64,000 bases of DNA, from the NCBI GenBank assembly GCA_027484655.1, contig JAIXSM010000044.1, forward strand, positions 1 to 64,000, given 5' to 3'. The stretch is from Hyphomicrobiales bacterium. Its GTDB lineage: Bacteria > Pseudomonadota > Alphaproteobacteria > Rhizobiales > Beijerinckiaceae. A program made the translations under genes and the position numbers. Under the pieces are notes generated by a model. It was not told where the DNA came from and made no database searches. It saw only the letters and a program-made list of their open reading frames with translations. Positions 62,014-64,000 of the stretch are shown here, one piece after another (the first letter of the stretch is position 1; each line of letters begins with the position of its first letter).

Positions 62014-64000
62014 ATGTCAGACAAGCCACAGCGCCCGAAGCGCGCCATCATCACCGATCAGGAAGCGCTGCAGTTCCACGCGCGCGGCAAGCCGGGCAAG
62101 ATCGAGATTGTCGCGACGAAGCCCATGGCGACGCAGCGCGATTTGTCGCTTGCGTACTCGCCGGGCGTTGCTGCGCCAGTGAAGGCCATCGCTGCGGATC
62201 CATCGACCGCCTTCGATTACACGTCCCGTGGCAATCTTGTGGCTGTCATCTCCAATGGCACCGCCATTCTGGGGCTCGGCAATCTGGGCGCGCTCGCCTC
62301 CAAGCCGGTGATGGAAGGCAAGGCCGTCCTGTTCAAGAGATTCGCCGACATCGATTCCATCGACATCGAGGTGGACACCGAAGATCCGGACGCGTTCGTC
62401 AACGCCGTGCGTTACCTCGGGCCCTCCTTTGGCGGCATCAACCTTGAGGATATTCGCGCCCCCGAGTGCTTCATCATCGAGCAGCGGCTGCGCGAACTCA
62501 TGGACATTCCTGTGTTCCATGACGATCAGCATGGCACGGCGATCATCGCTGCGGCGGGCATTCTCAACGCGCTCAAGCTCACGGGGCGCGATATCCGCCA
62601 GACCAAGCTTGTGTGCAACGGCGCCGGCGCGGCCGGTATCGCGTGCCTTGATCTCGTGAAGGCGCTCGGCTTCGCCCACGACAACATCCTGCTCTGCGAC
62701 ACGAAGGGGGTCGTCTACAAGGGCCGCACCGAGGGCATGAACCAGTGGAAGTCGGCCCATGCCGTGGAGACGGGCCGCCGCACGCTGGCGGACGCCATGG
62801 AGGGCGCGGACATCTTCTTCGGCCTCTCCGTCAAGGGCGCGCTGACGCCGGAGATGGTGGCGTCCATGGCCAAGGATCCCATCATCTTCGCCATGGCGAA
62901 TCCGGATCCGGAGATTACGCCGGAGGAGGCGCACGCGGTGCGCGACGACGTCATCATGGCGACGGGCCGCTCCGACTATCCCAACCAGGTGAACAACGTT
63001 CTGGGCTTCCCGTACATCTTCCGCGGCGCCCTCGACGTGCGCGCCACCACCATCAACATGGAAATGAAGCTCGCCGCCGTGCGCGCGCTTGCGGACCTTG
63101 CGCAGGAGGACGTGCCCGACGAGGTTGCGGCCGCCTATCAGGGCGCGCGCCCCCGTTTCGGGCGCGAGTACATCATCCCCGCGCCGTTCGATCCGCGCCT
63201 CATCAGCGTGGTGCCTTCGGCGGTAGCCCGCGCTGCGATGGAAAGCGGGGTCGCCCGCAAGCCCATCGTCGACATGAAGGCGTATGAGGCAAGCTTGTCG
63301 GCGCGGCGCGATCCGGTCGCCGGCGCGCTGCAGACCATCATTCAGCGCGTGCGCCGTTATCCCAAGCGCGTCGTTTTCGCGGAAGGCGAGGAAGAGCAGG
63401 TCATTCGCGCCGCGGTCTCCTTCGTCAACCAGGGGCTCGGCACGGCGATTCTCGTTGGTCGCGAGGATCGCGTCACGCAGACTGCGACGTTCGCCGGCAT
63501 CGACATCGCCGACAAGAACATCGAGGTGCAGAACGCAGGCATCTCCCATCGCAACGCGGCTTACACCGAGTATCTGTACGAGCGTCTGCAGCGTCAGGGC
63601 TACCTCCAGCGCGATTGCGTGCGTCTCATTCATCAGGACCGCAATCATTTCGCCGCCGCCATGGTGGCGCTGGGCGACGCGGACGCCATGGTGACAGGCG
63701 TCACGCGCAACTTTTCCATCGCGCTGGATGAAGTGCGCCGCGTGATTGATGGCCGCCCCGGACATCGCCTGATGGGCGCTTCCCTCGTGCTTTCCCGCGG
63801 CCGCACGGTGCTCGTGGCCGACACCGCGATCACGGAAATGCCGACGGCGGATGAAATCGCGCAGATCGCCATTGAAGCGGCCGGCGTGGCGCGGAGGCTC
63901 GGCTACGAGCCGCGCGTGGCCCTTCTCGCCTTCGCCACGTTTGGTCATCCCAAGGGTGAGCGCTCGGCGCGTGTGCAGGAGGCCGTGCGCATTCTCGACA
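62014..64000 (+). CDS. maeB: NADP-type malic enzyme with phosphotransacetylase-like domain (partial)
   Basis: The frame from ATG 62014 runs 662 codons to the window edge without a stop; roughly 100 residues are missing. Residues about 1-425 are malic enzyme, with [18 protein letters not shown], the nucleotide motif GAGAAGIA and [15 protein letters not shown]. From about 440 the phosphotransacetylase-like domain begins ([24 protein letters not shown]), which is regulatory in this family. It converts malate to pyruvate and CO2, and could drain malate made by GlcB. Confidence 0.95.
   Translation, partial: MSDKPQRPKRAIITDQEALQFHARGKPGKIEIVATKPMATQRDLSLAYSPGVAAPVKAIAADPSTAFDYTSRGNLVAVISNGTAILGLGNLGALASKPVMEGKAVLFKRFADIDSIDIEVDTEDPDAFVNAVRYLGPSFGGINLEDIRAPECFIIEQRLRELMDIPVFHDDQHGTAIIAAAGILNALKLTGRDIRQTKLVCNGAGAAGIACLDLVKALGFAHDNILLCDTKGVVYKGRTEGMNQWKSAHAVETGRRTLADAMEGADIFFGLSVKGALTPEMVASMAKDPIIFAMANPDPEITPEEAHAVRDDVIMATGRSDYPNQVNNVLGFPYIFRGALDVRATTINMEMKLAAVRALADLAQEDVPDEVAAAYQGARPRFGREYIIPAPFDPRLISVVPSAVARAAMESGVARKPIVDMKAYEASLSARRDPVAGALQTIIQRVRRYPKRVVFAEGEEEQVIRAAVSFVNQGLGTAILVGREDRVTQTATFAGIDIADKNIEVQNAGISHRNAAYTEYLYERLQRQGYLQRDCVRLIHQDRNHFAAAMVALGDADAMVTGVTRNFSIALDEVRRVIDGRPGHRLMGASLVLSRGRTVLVADTAITEMPTADEIAQIAIEAAGVARRLGYEPRVALLAFATFGHPKGERSARVQEAVRILD

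Noticed and set aside
62017-63948. 643-codon minus-strand open frame at the right end
   Set aside because: It mirrors maeB, whose plus-strand frame shows all malic enzyme motifs.

Overview
The window looks like chromosomal DNA of a GC-rich alphaproteobacterium, most likely Hyphomicrobiales. Grounds: an alphaproteobacterial-style Tad/Cpa pilus locus, a stand-alone HemF, a Urt urea transporter beside a complete urease operon, and several tricarboxylate-type (TctC/Bug) binding proteins without membrane subunits. The genus is not determined. No rRNA, tRNA, CRISPR array, prophage or transposase gene was seen.

Layout. 1-2763 (minus) is the N-terminal 921 codons of a large membrane-anchored coiled-coil protein with near-identical 117-residue repeats; it runs off the left edge. 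3.2-8.8 kb holds an alpha/beta hydrolase, a LuxR-type regulator with an altered receiver, an unknown protein, a TadG-like protein, an isoprenylcysteine-methyltransferase-like membrane protein and a TPR lipoprotein. 8.8-18.0 kb is a two-armed Tad pilus locus: cpaA-cpaB-cpaE-tadE-tadE/G on the minus strand and, divergently, cpaC, a small lipoprotein, flp, cpaF, tadB and tadC. 18.1-28.9 kb is mixed metabolism: a TctC protein, a phosphoesterase, a three-gene minus-strand operon (LivK-type binding protein, core MetE-like enzyme, bicupin) divergent from a GntR regulator, selO, a MEKHLA protein, a CDF-like protein, a TraX-like protein and a GST. 28.9-38.0 kb looks like an aromatic-acid or related catabolic cluster: UbiD-type decarboxylase, TAXI-type protein, aldo/keto reductase, Rieske oxygenase, class II aldolase and three TctC proteins. 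hemF and dapE follow.

40.4-58.4 kb is the most coherent block, a nitrogen-salvage module. uraH and a puuE-uraD fusion process urate breakdown products to allantoin and allantoate, and allC opens allantoate. An aromatic-ammonia-lyase-like gene comes next, then glcB (malate synthase G), which can consume glyoxylate. A strong terminator and a consensus sigma-54 promoter then introduce urtABCDE (urea uptake) and ureDABCEFG (urease). Most genes from uraH to the lyase and from urtB to ureG overlap or nearly abut. The promoter suggests nitrogen-limitation control of urea use. No dedicated ureidoglycolate lyase is visible.

The right end holds an endonuclease/exonuclease/phosphatase-fold protein, glgB (minus) and the first 662 codons of maeB (malic enzyme with phosphotransacetylase-like domain), which runs off the right edge. 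Two copies of a roughly 105-bp MITE-like element lie 52.7 kb apart in opposite orientation (5756-5858 and 58447-58557). Function calls rest on motif reading by eye; no database search was possible.
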